A stretch of DNA of 64,000 bases from Diaporthe sp. PMI_573 (Eukaryota > Ascomycota > Sordariomycetes > Diaporthales > Diaporthaceae). The position numbers and the translations under genes are program-made. Numbering within the stretch: the stretch's first letter is position 1; each line of letters starts with the position of its first letter. The notes under the pieces are model-generated. The model was not told where the DNA came from. It worked only from the letters and a program-made list of their open reading frames with translations, and did no database searches. The stretch spans positions 124,001 through 188,000 of the forward strand of contig JAJTUP010000031.1 in the NCBI GenBank assembly GCA_021399435.1, read 5' to 3'. Of this stretch, positions 1 through 13,076 are shown piece after piece.

Positions 1-3000
1 CAGCCAGGCGTTGGGCTGCAGCTTCAGCCCTTTTCTGGCGGATCTCTCTGGAGATGGAGTCGAGTCTGGGGCCTTTCCACGGTTCGCTACGCAGGTCGAA
101 CACCGTGCCACAAGATTGGGGCGCGAAGATGGCCCTCCCCAGTGGCAAAGGAGTGCCCGACACGCGAAGAGGAACCTCTTGTCTGTTGTCTGGGGACGGC
201 GAAAGCCGCTGTCAAACCCACATTGGGCATGCTGAGCCACTCGCTACGGCGGGATTTACATCGCAGGCACGCAAGGTTTCTGGCAGTTGTCGTTGCCGAA
301 GTCGTCGTTGCCGGGACAGAAAACGTTGCCAAAAGAGGGTGAAAATTGCCCTTGCCCTGGGCTCCTGCTGCTGCGGTCATAGATAGTGATCGTGCCCCAT
401 AGCCAGGGATAAGCCTGCGCCTGGATGCTTGGTCGCGGGACTTGGCCCACCTCCTGGCTCCCGGTTTCCAGAAGCCCAGCCAGAGATGACTCGACTCATA
501 CGCCAGCGCGAGCCGACGCATCAATTGGCTTTCGCAAGCCGCTTGCGAGCACGGTTGTCGAGGTTGTCAAGGGTGCACCTCCCGCCCCTCCAAAAAATCA
601 CGAAGCTTTGGGGAAATGCAGAAATTGCAAATAGCCTTGACGACGTGTTCATCACCGAGGGTGGGACGAGTCGTGAAAAACAATTTTTGAGGCCCGAAGT
701 ACCGGTACAGCTACACAGCCGTGCTCTGGCGGGTGATGCCATTATTCAGGGCACAAGACGATCTTCAGAACTCACGCCGGCCCCTCAGCCCTCAGTCACG
801 ACCCCCCAGGCCCCCTCATTTCCTGGTTCTCGGGGCGGCCATATCTGCTGGCCAGGCACGGTGAGCTAGTGGGCATGGCTTCGGTGAGGTCGACCAAGAC
901 CGGCATGGTACCATGCTATCAACGCTGCTGACTCGATGTTCAATCAGCATTCCTATCATGATACTAGCGAGCCTGGCGTGCCTGCGTGTTTCTTTCCCGC
1001 CTCGGGCATAAAAAAACTGTCGGTGTTGATGGCTCCCCCCCGCGCTTTGGGGGCCTAGACCAATACGTGATCGCCGCCATGCCCTCACCGGTGTGGATAT
1101 CGTCATGTGGTCATTGGGACGGAGGAACGGAGGGATTCGCACGGGGCCAGTCAGACTCACCGACCGGAGAGTCGGTAGTACCCACTTGGTGGAATAGTTC
1201 AGCTTGTTCAGGCTGAGGACTCGCGACTCGTCCCCGAAGACGCCTGAGGCGATCACAAATGGCGCCGGCAAAGTCAAATCGAAAGGTGGGCCCCATGTGG
1301 CATATGTACACTACACATCTACTGTGTACCATGTCGTCCGGCAAAGGGCAAAGTGCAAAAGACAAGGGGCACAAGGTACAGGGTAAATTGTTCCAAAGTA
1401 CACCGTATATTGTATACAGCACGGTGGGCTATTCATCGAGCTGCTGTTGGGAGAACATCAGGCAGCCCTGGCAGTTCAGGCAAAGACCCGGCTCTCGCGC
1501 TATCTTTGGCTGGCTTCGGACGGATGACTGCGTGGCGCCAAGGGTCGTCCGCAGAGGCTGCAAGCACATTTTTTTGAGAGGGCCACCACGTGTCTGACCA
1601 GGTCCCTGTCAATGTTTCGTCTGGTCGGTGTCGGGTCTAGGCCGGATCTCCTCGTCGTGGTGTGTGCCAAGTCCACAAAACTGGCTGTCACTCTAGCTCA
1701 GGGGGGTAATGGGGCGCAATACTGTAGCCGCTACACATCATCCGGTCCTCTACTGGCGGATCCCAGGCCCCCAGGCCTGGCTGGCAGAGCTGATCTACAC
1801 TGGCGCGCGCCTTCTCAGTGGTCGAGGTGGCGGCTGAAAACAGCGCTATCATTGTGGATTTGTCGCCTCAACCGCAGTAATAATTACCATCACGGACGCC
1901 TCGCGGCCCAGAGCAGCCGCGGCTTAACGCCGTGCGCAGGAACTGGTTGAGGCGACAATGATCTACGACCTGCGCTCAGATCTGAGACAAACTACCCTCA
2001 AGCCGAGGCTGGCAGAAAACCGGAGCTGAAGCCCAGGGCAATTGCAAATCATTCGTCAGCGGCTTTCCAATCCAGGGTCCCAAAACTAATTATCACAGTG
2101 CCTGGGCGAGGTATAGGCACAGGCAAACAACACCCAAGCAGGCAGGAGAGGACCTGAACTTGAGCCTGCGCTCACGTGCGAGCCTCTTGCATGCGGCCTG
2201 AATTTCCACGGCCCGGCACAAAAGCTACTGCGTTTCACCGAGGTCTTGGCGTGGCCACAGCACGGATTGCGCCCTGGTCCTGCTGCCTCTTGGCGGCAAA
2301 ACATGAACAGGCTTTCTGCAACGTTGTTACCACTGTGTCCCCCTGGTCAAGGGTCAAATGACTCTCACAGGAAGTCAATGCCCGGGAAGCTCGAAAGTGA
2401 GATTGAACAAGCCTTTACCAGCGTGCCGCGGCTGGCAATCTGAAGGCAACTCAACTCGGGCAAGTAAGTGAGTGAGTGAGTGAGTGAGTAAGTGACACTA
2501 CCCGAATCTGACGAGATAAAATGCTGTGTATCAGTCTGGAATGGGCATCACCTCACATTGCATCCGTATCCGGCTGGCCCTATGGGAGGCCAGGTTCCCC
2601 ACGACGAACAGTGATAGGTGCCCGCTAGCAGATGCCATAGCCACATGCAGGATACGCCGGATCTCCAGCTAACCACTAACGCAGCATTCTGCGTCGTGCT
2701 TATTTCCGTCTGGTCGAATTGCACCTTGGAATAGGCTTCGATGCAAAACAGACGCGACGGCCGGGTTGTGCGGGATCATACAGTAGCCACAGGTCCGAGT
2801 CTTGCTGTCCAGAGAATGCGACCACTCGAACCAGACTTCAGCGACGAAAGGATTCTGGCCCATTCTCTGGCCTCTTTTTGCGAGCAACCCTGGAAGAGGC
2901 AAATTGCCCTGGGTTTTTCATCTCACTCCACGTCTGCCCATCTTGCGGCCTGAATCCCCTTGGGAACAAAGGTGGCACTGATCGCTGTAATGAGGGGTCA

Positions 3001-3519
3001 ATGACATCCAGAACAGCCAGACAAGACAGGCAGAGCAGGCAGAGAGGGCAGGCTCGCCCTTCTCAGACATGCCCAGCACTACCGGCAACTCACCCGAACA
3101 CCGCTCTCCGATATTGCACTTGTCACATCCGATCACCAGGTGGGATGTTGTGAATGTACCTTGGTACTGTGCCACACCCTCTCCCGCACGACTACCACAC
3201 CCTCGCAGTCACCCCGGGCCACCCGCCCACGCAAGAGGCACACACATGCTCACACTCCCTTCACCGTTTCCGCATCCCGCCCAGCAGCACAACGGCCCAG
3301 GGCGGACAAGGTGTGGAGCGCCATCCCACCACACTCCCACCTGCCAGAAGAGCCCCCTGTCCCTGGATTTTATCTCCGTTCTGACCCATCCCTGTCCTGG
3401 CCCGCAGGCAGACTACCCTGTCCAGCCCTGAACGTCAGGCCCGCCCCTGCGCGAGGTGTACCGCCCTGTCCTAGCGAACCACTCCTCGAAGTCTTCTCGC
3501 AAGAATGACGATTGGACAC
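1..3519. other. Intergenic stretch without a supported gene
   Basis: Both strands hold only short open frames with mixed, low-complexity composition and no recognisable domain, and none can be joined through plausible GT-AG introns into a longer protein. The only clear structure is a tetranucleotide microsatellite near 2463. Base composition is moderately GC-rich, like the promoters elsewhere in the window, so this is not an AT-rich decayed transposon block. It may be upstream control sequence of the small gene at 3991 or simply a gene-poor interval. Confidence 0.55.
2463..2494. repeat. GTGA tetranucleotide microsatellite
   Basis: About eight GTGA-type units in a row, the first and the seventh being GTAA. 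It lies in non-coding DNA and has no evident function. Confidence 0.85.
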
Positions 3520-3990
3520 AACAACAAGGTTCATGGGTTTCTCCCTTGTTCCAATATAAATACCTTTTTCGACGTGCAAAATGCTGCATGAAGCCTATCC
3601 CGCTCCCCCTCCCTGCCTCTCCGTAGCCCCCATCCCGCATCCTCACTCCTTGACCAAGGACCCATCAAAAACGCGTTTCCCGGCCCTCTCGTGCTTGAAG
3701 CTTAAATACAACCTCGCTCCCTCTTTTGACCCTCGGTCCGCTTGTTTCGACCACACCTCGCCTCACTCACTGCCCAATATATAAGTTCCGTCTCCCGACG
3801 ACTGTGACAACATACGCTTGGCATATTGCTCGCCCACGTTCACGACAACCTGCACCACGGTGCCGCCAACGCCTCCGCTGACACATATCACCGTTGACAC
3901 CACGCAGGAGCAAGGCTCGACCCACCCCGGAGTCTTGCTCTCATCTACACACGCATATCCGCCACTCGTTTTACCGGATATCCCGTCAGC
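3520..3990 (+). promoter_or_regulatory. Probable promoter and 5' leader of the small cysteine-rich gene
   Basis: A TATA-like element (ATATAAATA) lies near 3553, and a second AT run (ATATATAAG) near 3776, about 215 bases before the start codon at 3991. The interval between them is pyrimidine-rich on the + strand with many CT and ACC runs, as in leaders of well-expressed fungal genes. Short upstream reading frames occur (for example from 3581), which could lower translation. The transcription start is inferred, not seen. Confidence 0.4.
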
Positions 3991-4276
3991 ATGTGTGAAT
4001 ACAACAAAGTAAATCTGACCTGCTCCCCCACATCACATCACGCATGAGGCTCCCCATGCTGACAGACATGTCCAGATAGAGTATTCCTGTGGCCACTGGC
4101 ATGGCCAGGCCGCCGTCTGGTGTCCGACATACACCCGGACCCACCGCCGCTGCGCGCCTCAGTTCACTCACTACGAGTACCGCAACTGGGAGGTCTGCTC
4201 CCACTGCAAGCCGCCCACCTACACGCCCTGGGAATACTTGATCAACCGCCGGAACCAGCCCGCCCACTGCCTATGA
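3991..4276 (+). CDS. Small cysteine-rich protein, 72 aa, two exons (hypothetical fungal family)
   Basis: Model: exon 1 3991-4008 (six codons, MCEYNK), intron 4009-4075 (GTAAAT...CCAG, 67 nt, phase 0), exon 2 4076-4276 ending in TGA. Both exons read through without a stop. The protein has eight-aromatic-rich, Cys/His-rich spacing: C2, C11-G-H13, C22, C32, a C47-S-H-C50 pair and C71, with many Tyr/Trp and Arg residues. There is no signal peptide and no membrane segment, so it is probably intracellular; the C-x2-C and CGH motifs suggest a metal-binding fold. From memory, short fungal proteins that begin MC-x-Y and carry a CGH motif are common in Pezizomycotina, but I cannot name a function. No gene lies nearby on either side for several kilobases. 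The alternative is a chance open frame; the fit of splice phase, Cys spacing and a leader with TATA elements argues against it. Confidence 0.7.
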
Positions 4277-7200
4277 TGAAGACTACGCCTCGTCTTCACA
4301 GCAGGAGTTTTGTTACCAAGCGATGAAACCCACCACAAGTCTCCGCAACGGCTCCCCACATCAGCAGCAGACAACCGGTCCTCGATGAGAAAGCAAACGG
4401 GCTTGGAAGCCAGTCACGAAAAGGAACACCTCTAGCCACCTCGCGGGCCGAGTTCGAGCTAATTCTGTGCTCACGGGTGGCCACGCGGCGGATGGATGGG
4501 AGGGGTGTGTGGAACCATGACAGAGAATGAGGGATGGAATGGAATGGGCGAGGCACATCATGGACGGCATGATACCCACATGCCCTGAATCGACAAGAAG
4601 TGGGTCGGGGGAGGGGGGTGCCAACTGCCGAGACCAAACGAATCGACGGCACAGCCATCGAGCCAGCCAGCCAGCCACAGACGCGGGTATCGAGCCGAAC
4701 CACCCACCACGAGAAAAAAGAGACCGCGAGAGGGAAAGTGAAGCCCACGATGGGAACAAACGAATCTTTAGCGACGCAAACGAAACGCGAACCTGCAAGC
4801 CGCCGAGACGGAGTTTCCGGATCTGAACTGGCCGGTCTGCCCGGCTTCACACTTGCTTCCGTCCACCCATCCATCCACCCACCCTTCTTCACCAGCTTCT
4901 TTCTGGTGATGCAACCCATTGGAGGCGGCAACCCGCAGGTTTGGCTCGTGCCGAACACCCCCCTTCCCTAAAACGCCTTCAGGTGCTTTACCGTGCCTAC
5001 CACAGAATAAGCCCCACACCCACTCGCCCGCCCACCGGTTATCGCCTCAAAGGGAAAGAGAATCCCAAAAGGGGTGTGTGGCATAGCACGGCAGCAAACA
5101 TACCAGGGGGGTTGGCCATGAGCGTCGCAGCCACTTGATCCCAGCTTGGCGTGGCTGCAGCCACGTTCAGGAACCCGTTTGGTGGGTTCTGCCAGCTGGG
5201 ATGACTGTGTCTTTGCAGTTGTATTCCCACACTTTACAGCTCGTACTTTGCTGCGCTTGCGCACCTCCCCTTTTGAAATTTTTATTGTTCTGTTTTTTTT
5301 TTTTTTTTTGGTTTTTTTTTTTTTTTTGGTTTTGCTTTTGGTTTTTTCTTCTCATGTTTGCTGGAGTGTGTGGGGGCCCGTTCTGCGGCCTCGGCGCAGA
5401 ATCAATTCGAGGCGCAGAATGGAGGGGGTTTGCATAAAATGGATCAAAAAGTTCCCGGGAGACCCAGAAGAGTCCTCAGCGAGACGTCATCTCCCAGGTT
5501 TGTTTTTTCTTTTCTTGCCGGAATCAGCCATAATCTGTTTCTTGTTTTCTTTCACCGATTTTCTTGTGTGACTATTGCATTGCGAGCATCTAGCGATTGG
5601 TGTTCAGCCTTTTTCTTTTGGACTGGTGGGGGCTGAGCAGATGAGCATCGGACTGACGTTGGGAATATTTTTATGGTGTTTGTACAGCCGGCGCTTGTCC
5701 AGGACGGTCTCTCTTCTAGATACCACATGAGCATCATCAATATGAATCACTTCAGACACACTTTACGGCAGTTATGCTCATCTCTCATTTGTGACCTTAT
5801 GAGAGCCGACATGCGCTATTCGTACCCTCCCTCTTGAAGTAAATGAGGTGTCACTCATTCCTCCTGGTGTGTGTTTTGTTGCCGAGCACCAAAGCCGTCA
5901 GCATTGCCGAGGCGAGCTGGCCCGTTGTGTGTGTGCCAGTGTGTGCCAGCACTTACACCACGCAGCCGGTGGCTGGCATTCCTACGAGGAGATTGCAACG
6001 CTATGCCTTCCTGTTGTACAACGCCCTTCCCGCGAGGGAGCAGCGCCAGCGACACACCCAACCAGCAGCACATCGGCCTGAGTGTGAAAGAGGGGCGCTC
6101 GTCTGCGGTACATCTGCGGGATATTGTGTCACCTACTTGACGGGCTGACGGGATGGAGGAAAGCCCAGTGAGTGCCTGAAGTGCGCGGGTGGTGGGTTGC
6201 ATCGAAGCTACAAGGCCGTTCCTGACTGGCTCGACCCGGCCGAGCGAGAAAAAGCAATGTGAGCTCCTCCCGTCAACCGAATTTCCAGATCCTCCTCCCT
6301 CCTCGTACCGTGTAGCGCGGCCCCCCCTGGGGAGGATATACTGCACCATCGAACCCCAAATGTGGGCCCGGCGTGTAAACCTTAAATTCGAATCCATGTC
6401 GCGTGACGGGCCATTTCCAGCAGGCAGTATTGTGCTTCCTTTGCACATGTATTTGTGTAAGCCCGTGGCTCGGGATTTTCAGGCACGCCGTCACATTCGC
6501 ACGTGTAATCTGCCGTCGCTTTGGGCGGGTAAAGCAGGCACACACGCACGCACACACCGTGCAAGTGGACGCCCACCGGGGGTCTGGAGACAAAATAAGA
6601 CGCCCGCACCCACATGCGCCCGCTGCACTGCAGCTGCCATACGGAGGCGTTGCGCCTTCGCTGCCCAATTTCGAGTTTTTGCTTTTTAAAACACGTTGAC
6701 AACCACACCCGGACTAGAAGAGGATCTTCAAGATATACATCCACAAAAGATATACTACACAGTACACTTGCAACGCGCGGCTGGAGGCCGGGTAAGCTCA
6801 AGGCCTGATGAGCTGGCAGGTTGCCAGCCGAGTCATACTGTGATAAGCGTAATCGTTTTTTCCTCAGCACAGCCCAGAAGTCTCCACCGGGCGGACCAAC
6901 CACCTTAGCGAGCTGCCACACCCACGGCCGACACATGCATTGCACCTGACGGAGCGTAGCAGGAGGCCAGGCACACATTTGCTCTTGCGTTTTACCTGGT
7001 AGACTATGGACCGCGATTGCATTATGTACGTGGGCTGCACGTGTTGAATGCAATGCAACCCCGGCTTTGTCAGGCCCCTCGAGTAGGAACTCAGCGATGG
7101 GCGTGAAACACGTATGCAGTCCTTGTATCTACCTATTACAAAATGCAAAGGTGACAGAGGGCCGACAGAGTTACCGCCCAGCCTTGGAAGGGGAAAAAAA

Positions 7201-10200
7201 CGACGACCCCAGCTTCGGCTCCTGCGCGGTTTTTCTATCTAAAACAAGTCAAATCTTCAGACCGCTTTCCCAAGAGCAGAAGAGGAAACCACCACGTGGG
7301 CGGAGCGGAGCACCACAAGGCAATGATCTGAGGCCTCGGTTGACTGGGCCCTCAAACTTGGACCCCTTGGGACCCCTTGGGCTCGGGCTTGGGCTTAGTG
7401 TAGGCTTTTTAGGCTTCGGACACCGGAGAGCTCCTTGACGTTCGCCCCCAGGGCAGCTGTCAACAGTCGACAACCGTGCCCTTAGACGGATCGGGCTGGC
7501 TCTGCGAGGATGATCCCGCTGTCCACGCAATGGTGTGTTGAATCTTGTTCAGCCCAGCCAGCCCAATCCCGTCCCCCTCACCCTCGTTTTGCTTCGGGCG
7601 TTCCGTCATAGGTGGCAGAGGGCAAAACTTTGATTGGATTTCGTCCCTTGTCCGAGTCCTAAAGCCGATAGTCTGCCGTTGCAGAAGTGGTCGTCATTTG
7701 TCGTGGATCTCCTCCTCCTTCCGCCTCGTTTCTCCTCCTCCACCCCCTCCTCCGAGATTTCCCCATGCTCCGGTGTTCCTGTTCCTCGATTGGCTTTCCG
7801 ACCCTCGGAACGCGGTATCAGAAGATGTACTTGCGCACGCTCTTTCCCGTGGGCGGCCCACAGAGTTCCGCAAATCCCTCCAGCTGATTGACCATCAGAT
7901 TAGAGTTTACAGCGGGCAGGAAATTTGCCCACATGCTATAGTAGCACAACGGCCTACCTGTCATACCTCCTACTGCCTCCGGCCTAGCACTGTCATGAAC
8001 CTTGATTTTGCGCGCCCCTCCACACCCATCTCCATCTACCCCATGGGCGGCAGGGTTACCCCTCTTGTCAGCTGGGATCATGCTCGACCCTCTCCCGAAG
8101 TTATCTGAAATCAGGGGTCGTGCTTGGGCTCTTCAGGGCCCTCTCACACCGAGGTCAAGAACCCGGATGGCCAGCCTGTTGGGCTCTGCTCTTCAGGGTC
8201 GTTGTTTCGGGCTGCGGCTCCGTCCACTTGGGGGGGTAGAGTTGGGCTCTAAGGGGGGTCTGCTGCCACGCCACATCGCCGCCCTGTTGTGGTATGTTTA
8301 TCGCAGCACCTTGGAAGGCTATTTTCAAGTCCGCTCATGCTCATGCATGAGTGCCGACGCCGTGTCTCAGGCTCATGGTAGGCAGATGGGAGATTTGGCA
8401 GTTTCGGACACGGATATACGGCCTCATATACCTGGGCTCATTACCACAGCCCCTGGCCTTGATAATAATGGTGTGTAACAAGCTTTTGCGATGAACACAC
8501 CATCGCAGGGTCTCTCTCCAATCTCGCCGACGGGCGACCAGCAAGGATGTGGGGAGCCAGGTTTCATCGCGCGCGCATCACCCATCCATTCCCTTTCTTT
8601 TGTGCGGGCTTCAGCCCCCCTTCATCATGGCGGTCTGGATGCATGCTCCCTGTTTGGGACCATAGGCGTACCGCAGGCGGGTAGGCGGGATGGAGAGTGA
8701 CCCAGCCCAGCTCAAAGGCCCCCCCCCCAGGCGACAATCATAATGGGTCTTATTTGCTCATCGCGTAATGCTGTGGCCCCAGGTCTCGACCGTCTCAGGC
8801 CTCCTCCAGCACCCACATGGCCCAATTTGTCATGCCCAGGGTCTGTGAATAGCAACCTTCATTACTCCCACCCACCATGGTGAGATCCTTATTCTCTGAC
8901 TTCTCGGTACATACGGCATGGGAGAAATGTGATGCTGGTCTACCATGCTCAGCGCATGGATTTGAGCCCACTGAGACGGCGCTTGGGGCACAGAAGCCCA
9001 ACACCCGTCGGATTTGAGTGCTCACGCACTCCATCTCCATCGTACGCGTAAGTGACAAGCTCGAGATCTCATCTCCGATAGGCAAAGCGTCTCACGATAC
9101 GCGATTACTACCGTTGCTTTCGGCACTCACCTAAAGCCCGCGTCGGCACAAAAATGAGTAGTTGCTACTACATATAATGAACAGAGTCGTTCCCATAAAT
9201 GCACCCATTCGAGACGAGGCAGCAGCACGCTGGGCTTAAATGGGACATTTTCGCGAGTGCGGTGGGATACTAAACATCATGATCGCCACAACCAACTTGG
9301 ATGCCTCTGCTGCTCTGGCTCACCGACATGCCATCGTCTCTCGTGGAGCCCTGGGTGCCAAACGTAAAGCACAGGTGGGCGGCCGCCATCACTCGTTACC
9401 GAGACCGACAACAACCACGCCAATGGAGTGAGTATCCACCGGATGGTGGGGGGGGGGGTGGGCGGTGCCAGGTGGACCCGACCTGTTCGCGATAAAAGTG
9501 AGTGCTCACTTGCTCACCTCCTCTGCCGGCGTCGTTTAGCCCTCCAGGGCTGCGGTGCAGGTTCGACTCCACTGGCGGTCCACGGGATTGAACCCTTATG
9601 CATCGCATCTACTCAATCGATCTGGGCTGCGATTGCGATCGATTTGACGATTTCACGATTCCATCTCTGGAGTATGAGAGCCACATGGCACAACTTCAAG
9701 TCTGATGGGCGTTGAATTGAGGAGCAGTATGGCGGCTGCACTTTCCTCCCTGAGCTGAGAGGACTGGATCATCGCAGGCATCACCAACTAGTAGGTAGAT
9801 TCAGAATTTAAACTTTCGGAGCTGAGGCCAAAACCTCGAACTTTCCTCACAGTCGGGCGGCACAGCAGCAGGGATTGCGATCCTCGATATCACCCCATCA
9901 CATCTGGGTCTTTGATACAGGTAGCACCTATTCTTGGGGGCGCGTCGATCACGTCGACGAGGCGTAATGCGGCTGTCTCGAAGAATAATAGCATCTCTCT
10001 TATCGCCCGATGTTTCGCAATCATTGACCGGTCTGCAGGCACTGCGCACCAAACGTCGGTCATGTGCTTGATCTGGCTGCCGAAGGCGCCATCCCCAGCC
10101 AACATCCAAGGTCACGCCCTTGTCGGAGGGAGGCAACATCTCGCAACACCACGGTCGCAGCACCCCCATTACCACAACATCATGATGTTGCGAGACCGAC

Positions 10201-13076
10201 CCCCTTCCGACACAACCCACTCCTCCCACAGGGGAGGTGTTATCGCTGGCAAGGTTGAGGGAAGCAGGCTTCCGGGCAGTTGTCGAGCCCACCAGCTGGA
10301 CAGCCCAACGCAGAGCCCAAGGTCAAAGAATGAACTGCAGTTCACGACCCAACGCTGTGCTTTTTTGACCTCACCGCCTGATGTCGCACGACAAGTCACG
10401 AGATGTTGTGTACGCTGCAGCCAATCTTCTGTGCAACTCTGACCGGTCTATGTTGCCTGCGGCCTCCCGCCCGGCAGAGCGCATGGGATGTAATCAGCCA
10501 CGCCGATCAGGAGGCACGTAGCCGTGATACGTCGCAATCATAAAACTACCGACACCTTCGTGCACGTGGGTTGTGCCGATCATCGCGCCCCGTGGCGCCG
10601 GGGCACTTCTTGACGGGATGGCTGACGACCGCCCAAACGCCCCATGCACGAGAAGGAATCGATGTCTCCACGCCGGTGAACTAGCCTTGCATTCTCGAAC
10701 AGGCCCAGGGCCCGTATATCTCCGAGATGAGACGGTATCGCCTTGCCCTGGTTACTCGGCACCTCCGGGCCCAGCCCATGTAAATATACGGAGTACCGTA
10801 CGGGCCGACAAAATAAAAACACAACTTCTCGAAACGGAAGACCGTAATTCAGGCGGTGTGTGCCCTGGTAGAAAAGAAGTACTGTGCATGTAGACGGATA
10901 GCAGGAAATGATATCTTGGCCTTGGACGCGGGCCGGCGAGCAGAGCACGTTCACGCCACCTCATCCTCCCGATGCCTGGGCACCGTGGACGTTTAACGCC
11001 TGCGGCCTTGGCCTTGCGGCAGGATAGATGCTTTTCGATAAAACTGACAGGTCACTCTGTGTGGTCACGCGTGGGGGCTCGCGCTCACAAGACCACCCAC
11101 CACACGCGCGCGTTCAACGAGAGCAGAAGGCCAGTCGGCCAGCCCCCATATGCAGGCAGCAATCCTCGGACTCTGTCTGGTCTACTAACTAGTACGTTGC
11201 ACACGTAACTTGCCGATTTTTACTAGGTTCCACACCATCTTCCTTTTTTTTGGTTCCTGGTGAACCACAAATGAGAACTTTTAGCACCGGACGCCCACCC
11301 TCCATGCCAGAAATTTTCAAGGAAAAAAGTACGCCTGCCTGCAACGCGAGGCGGGCTGGTCCGGCAGGGCAATGCGGTGAGATCCTTTTCCGGCCTCGGG
11401 CCTGTACTTCCGACAACGTCGATGAGCGCGATCGAGCCCAGAAAAAGCAGATTACCTCGACGCCGGTGGTTCGATGATTCATGTCTGCGGGATTTCCGCT
11501 AAAGATACATCGACTGCCGTTCGATGTGTCATCTCTACTAGTAGGCTCGAAGAAGAACAGGTCAGAGGGTTTTCGGTCGTTGGGAAAACAAGCACTTGTT
11601 CGCCGAGCACTTGGCCACCCGGAAGTTCGTGAGTGTCCTTCTGACTTCCGCGGAAGCCCCCACGGGGCAGGGCTTCTATCTTCCAACTCCATTTCAAAGA
11701 AAGCGTCAGTCATCGATCCCGTCACTGTCCTGTCATCCCAGGCCTGTCCCCCGCCGTCGACGTGCGACTGGAGAGACAGGGGCGGGAACACGCAAGCCCT
11801 GTTCCACGCGAGGAATGAATTCCGCCGACTCTAGCCGCTGAGGAGACCTCACGTGCGGTAGATGTCTAAGACATGGCCTGGGGGCGGTAATATTGTGTGT
11901 TATCGATGTCATTCTGATACGGAATTATGGCACCACACGTTGCCCGAACCGTGGGCCCCTCATGATGGGCCCTCGTGCGACGAGGCTTGGTCGAAACGGC
12001 CCTGAGGCGGCGCGTATGAATACAACAGATACTGGCAAAGCAATCTAAACAGTTTAATCCTTTGAAGTCGTCGTATGCTCTTCGTACAGGGGCTTGTTGA
12101 TCACAGTGTCAGCGTCCATTGCCCTGTGGTCACTCCACCAATAATCGCCAAGCCCCAGAGACGATGATCTGTGAGTCCATCTCCGAATCTGAGATCCTCA
12201 CGTTGAGATCTCTTGCACCTAACTCCATTTGCTTGTGATTGCATGATGTTTGGTTGAGCTATCACTTGTGCACTTTCTCTTTGGCTTGGCCGGATGCAGC
12301 TGGTCCCGAGCGTCTGGTTAACCCCAGTAATCGTAGCTGCAGCCGAGAGTTCATTTTTTACGCCTCTCAAGCCACCTTCCTACTTCTGATCTCGCTTATC
12401 TCCGGGGGCGAGACAAGGACGCCCCTAATGCAACAGGCAGACTACGTCGTCGCCGGCAATCCGACGCCAAGACATACGAGTGACGCGAACTGTACGTACG
12501 ACGACATGTCGAGACGGGCAGAGAAAACGCTGCGTGATACGGTTCACCCTCCAGGGGATGCCCCTGCGCCCTAGCCGTGCCTCCTACCGCTTCACACATC
12601 CCAGATCTTGTACGACAGTGGTCGCAGGCGACGGGGGTGGGCAGACGAGTCGCCGTTCGACCAGGGTGCAAAAGGTCAGCGCCATCCGTGCTCTTGCAGC
12701 AGCTGACATGTCACTCACTTCTGGCTCGGATACAGCCGCGGAGGAAGAAACGGAGGGCTTTATGCGCTCGATACTTCACTTGCAGGCGCCACCCCGCCGC
12801 CATATGCGCTGTTGATGGTGCAGTAGCTCCGGACATGAGCGTATGAGTGTGTGTGGGTGTATATGTCTATGCGTATGTACCCTGCCCAATGTAGAAACTG
12901 TGTGTACACCGCCTCGAGACCTCTTTACATAACATATGCCGCCAAAAGTGATGATACCTGGGAACTTGCTTCAGCGGAACTTGCCTAGTCTATGCACCGG
13001 ACAAGAGCAGAAGCTCCCCGCCATTTGACGATCTCGCCCCGGGCTAGAGACAAGGCCCAAGCTCGTTCTTGCTTTT
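4277..13076. other. Long gene-free interval (8.8 kb)
   Basis: No frame here shows a domain, a consistent codon pattern or intron-joined exons. The longest frames (4296-4958 minus, 7545-8108 plus, 11189-11791 minus) are Pro/Ser/Arg-rich and lack homology-like motifs; I treat them as chance. Visible structure: an interrupted poly(T) tract near 5293; a perfect 10-bp tandem duplication (GACCCCTTGG twice) at 7361-7380; CA-rich DNA near 6538-6570; a G-run near 9449; an imperfect GGGCTCT/CTCTTCAGGG direct repeat near 8128-8208; and a TG-rich stretch near 12845. It could hold long non-coding transcripts or distal regulatory DNA. Confidence 0.5.
5293..5346. repeat. Interrupted poly(T) tract
   Basis: Seventeen T, GG, sixteen T, GG, then shorter T runs separated by GC and GG. 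It is the longest homopolymer block in the window. It could be a nucleosome-excluding promoter element or, on the minus strand, an old poly(A) tail; neither can be shown. Confidence 0.8.

Noticed and set aside
4296..4958. 220-codon minus-strand open frame
   Set aside because: Arg/Trp/Ser-rich composition without domain, runs through a region with overlapping frames on the other strand; no conserved motif. Its beginning also overlaps the flank of the better supported small gene.
7545..8108. 187-codon plus-strand open frame
   Set aside because: Proline and serine homopolymer-like segments and no recognisable fold; likely chance in pyrimidine-rich DNA.
9530..9580. tRNA-like GGTTCGACTCC box
   Set aside because: The sequence matches an internal B box, but no T-stem pairing, no matching acceptor stem and no A box at the right distance could be found.
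11189..11791. 200-codon minus-strand open frame
   Set aside because: No domain, no intron structure and no non-random residue pattern; overlapping frames on the other strand are equally good.
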